From assembly GCA_003344405.1 (NCBI GenBank), contig NOWV01000009.1, positions 248,001 through 312,000 on the forward strand: 64,000 nt of DNA. The letters run 5' to 3'. A program made the translations under genes and the position numbers. The stretch is from Trichoplax sp. H2 (taxonomy: Eukaryota; Placozoa; Uniplacotomia; Trichoplacea). Of this stretch, positions 62,301 through 64,000 are shown in pieces. How positions within the stretch are numbered: the stretch's first letter is position 1; each line of letters begins with the position of its first letter. The notes under the pieces are model-generated. The model made no database searches. It worked only from the letters and a program-made list of their open reading frames with translations, and was not told the origin of the DNA.

Positions 62301-64000
62301 TGTCTATCAGCTTGATTAAAGCTACAGTGACAGATTTTACATTCAAATCTAGGAACTTTAATATTATTATCAGGGGTTAAAACACAATATTCTTCACCTG
62401 TGACAAAAAATGATATAAGGGGACGGTTGTTAGGATATTAAATTAGCAATTATAATTACTGATTGTGGTATGTATTTCTATGATAGTGCGTCAAAATATG
62501 CAACATAATTATGATTACTTAAGATACTTCTTACCAATAATATTAGACGGAGGAGTGACTATTGAAGTCTTATCGCTGGCAATCGATTTTTGACTTGCTA
62601 CATCTGGAAAAGTTGTTGGAAAGCTCATTACGAATTACAGCTTACTGAATTAAAAAGCTAAACATTCTGCACAGGCGTAGATTTCTGTTTACGTATACTG
62701 ATGTGCTAGTTAAATTATTTTGTATACCTCTTTCTGCAGAATTGAAGGACGAGTTTAAATGAACAGGCCGTGAATTAGGTGAAGCTGGCTGCACATTTGC
62801 ATTAGTAGAGGTATCATTTGAAACAACGTTTGATAGGGTAGTAGAGGGACCACTTGTAATATTATCATTTTCTTCTGAGACATTAATTTCTTCTTTATTA
62901 TCTAAATTTTGATCTGTTGTTTTCTTTTGAGCTAGTATTTCACTTTTGATACGGGCGATAGTTTCCGGGCTAGGAGCATCAGGAATCGGCTTTCCCAATT
63001 GTTTATGGAGTCGCACTACCTGCAGGTATCAATTTCAATAGACAGAGGAGAGTTATCATCCAGCTGCTAATATAATTAAATACTGAAAATCTATACGTGC
63101 AATATGCTATCAGTAAGAATATTAAATGATAAAGTTGTCGACATTTAAACACGACCTTTTGATGCTTGCTACCGTTAATATGTGCATCGTAGGATTCGCC
63201 TGTTAGGCAAACAATATCGCATAATTCGCATTTGATTCCTTTTTCACTAGTAGCTTTAGCTGACTGCTGTTCTCTTTTTTTATGTTTCTGTCCATCTGTG
63301 TGTTCCTTGTAAGTCTGTATAAATATTGGTTATAGTTAATAATACTATTTAAACAAGAGGACTTTTAGTCATGTTCAGTATACCGTATGATCTTCACTTT
63401 CGTACATTAACATAAGAAAAAGCTTAAAACATCACTCGATAGTAAGACTCCTCATTCTAGCGAAATTAAGTTATAAGAATCGTGACGGTAATTTTTCATT
63501 TCTGTCTTCATTTAGAGTAAATAAAAGAAAAGAACTTATACTATTCTATGTAGTATATGCTAAATCCTCTATAAACTATTTTGTTCTTAATAAATATAAC
63601 GTAAATTCGACGCAGGTAAGATTATTTTACCATAATATTACAAACAATAAATGAAAGAATACGATCATATTTTACATGTATTTCGTTCGAAGGATATAAG
63701 AAAGAAATTAGTATTTTCTAAATCTAATTGGGTTTTCTAAGTCAAGGCTATTGAGCTATTCTCCTACCTGTTCGCTCATACAACTAATGCGGCATATCTC
63801 ACAATAAATCGGTTTCGATGGTGGCTTCTGAACTTTATTTCTATTGGAAATGTAGGATGATTGAATATTACCCCTTCTGCTACGATTCATCCCAGGGGTA
63901 CTGCGCTGTCCACCGTAGGACGATGGCATAGATTGATAGCTACTATATTGAGACTGACGGTGTTGTAGTTGAGATGGATGATACTGTTGTCGATGGTGAT
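59384..64000 (-). CDS. ZFR: zinc finger RNA-binding protein ZFR (N-terminus outside window)
   Basis: Exons from the right edge: 63768-64000 (continues beyond), 63156-63314, one from 63019 down to about 62690, one around 62536-62610, 62258-62397, 61924-62172, 61727-61825, 61567-61640, 61201-61323, 61026-61063, 60860-60952, 60675-60745, 60471-60588, 60266-60348, 60090-60185, 59899-60010, 59663-59760 and 59384-59587. ZFR is a nuclear/cytoplasmic double-stranded-RNA-binding protein involved in splicing control. Gln/Ser/Tyr-rich start; three U1-like C2H2 fingers (YCEICRISC..TYKEHTDGQKHKK; CELCDIVC..AHINGSKHQK then VVRLHKQLGKPIP; FECKICHCSF..HLSGKRHK); C-terminal DZF domain (RIGTIAKGLMLNGD, EEPTVSLLQ, ACLNALMELRRFEWFK, DPCEKEP, ITSSAQ, FRQLHKIL). 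A basic tail follows. The junction between the third and fourth listed exons is uncertain: more than one donor/acceptor pair fits. Confidence 0.93.

Overview
The window is nuclear DNA of an animal. It is AT-rich, with split genes that have many short GT-AG introns (mostly 40-400 bp) and small exons. It carries metazoan-type genes: ZFR, MYORG-type GH31, ubiquilin, TBCA and a rhodopsin-class GPCR. Short introns, compact genes and conserved intron-rich housekeeping genes fit an early-branching animal. A placozoan (Trichoplax/Hoilungia type) is my best inference, but the sequence alone does not prove it. The coding models were built by hand from splice signals, reading phase and family resemblance. 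For ZNF330, LIG4, TBCA, UBQLN, RPL36 and CCT3 all exon phases close exactly to a full-length protein.

Layout: (1) 169-924 (-), an unrecognised acidic protein with a duplicated exon. (2) 1702-4235 (+), ZNF330. (3) 4.2-10.9 kb, no gene found. (4) 10961-12163 (-), an intronless peptide-type GPCR in otherwise empty DNA up to 17.1 kb. (5) 17878-18819 (+), an unrecognised intronless protein with a C-terminal glycine-rich hydrophobic hairpin. (6) 20473-25240 (-), DNA ligase IV, 17 exons. (7) ~26.5-30.9 kb (+), mitochondrial ribosome-release factor GFM2. (8) 31349-33317 (-), tubulin cofactor A. (9) 34727-41246 (-), ubiquilin, 21 exons. (10) 41.9-43.9 kb, a roughly 350-bp repeat array broken by a 20-N gap. 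(11) 44052-45067 (-), ribosomal protein eL36. (12) 46900-51398 (+), chaperonin subunit CCT3, 18 exons. (13) 54928-57060 (+), an intronless MYORG-type GH31 membrane protein that has lost the usual catalytic aspartate. (14) 59384 to the right edge (-), zinc-finger RNA-binding protein ZFR, N-terminus outside the window.

The genes do not form one pathway. They are protein folding and turnover (CCT3, TBCA, UBQLN), translation (RPL36, GFM2), DNA repair (LIG4) and RNA binding (ZFR), mixed with two orphan proteins and a GPCR. No operon, mobile-element protein, viral gene or CRISPR was seen, and by eye no tRNA or rRNA. The most unusual non-coding signal is a family of self-complementary GTAC-rich clusters (units such as TACAGTACTGTAC). 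They sit just upstream of nearly every gene start rather than in the gene deserts. Other oddities are a 44-bp-arm hairpin upstream of TBCA, a three-copy 125-bp tandem repeat that keeps an open frame, and two introns of length 3n without stops (in LIG4 and UBQLN).
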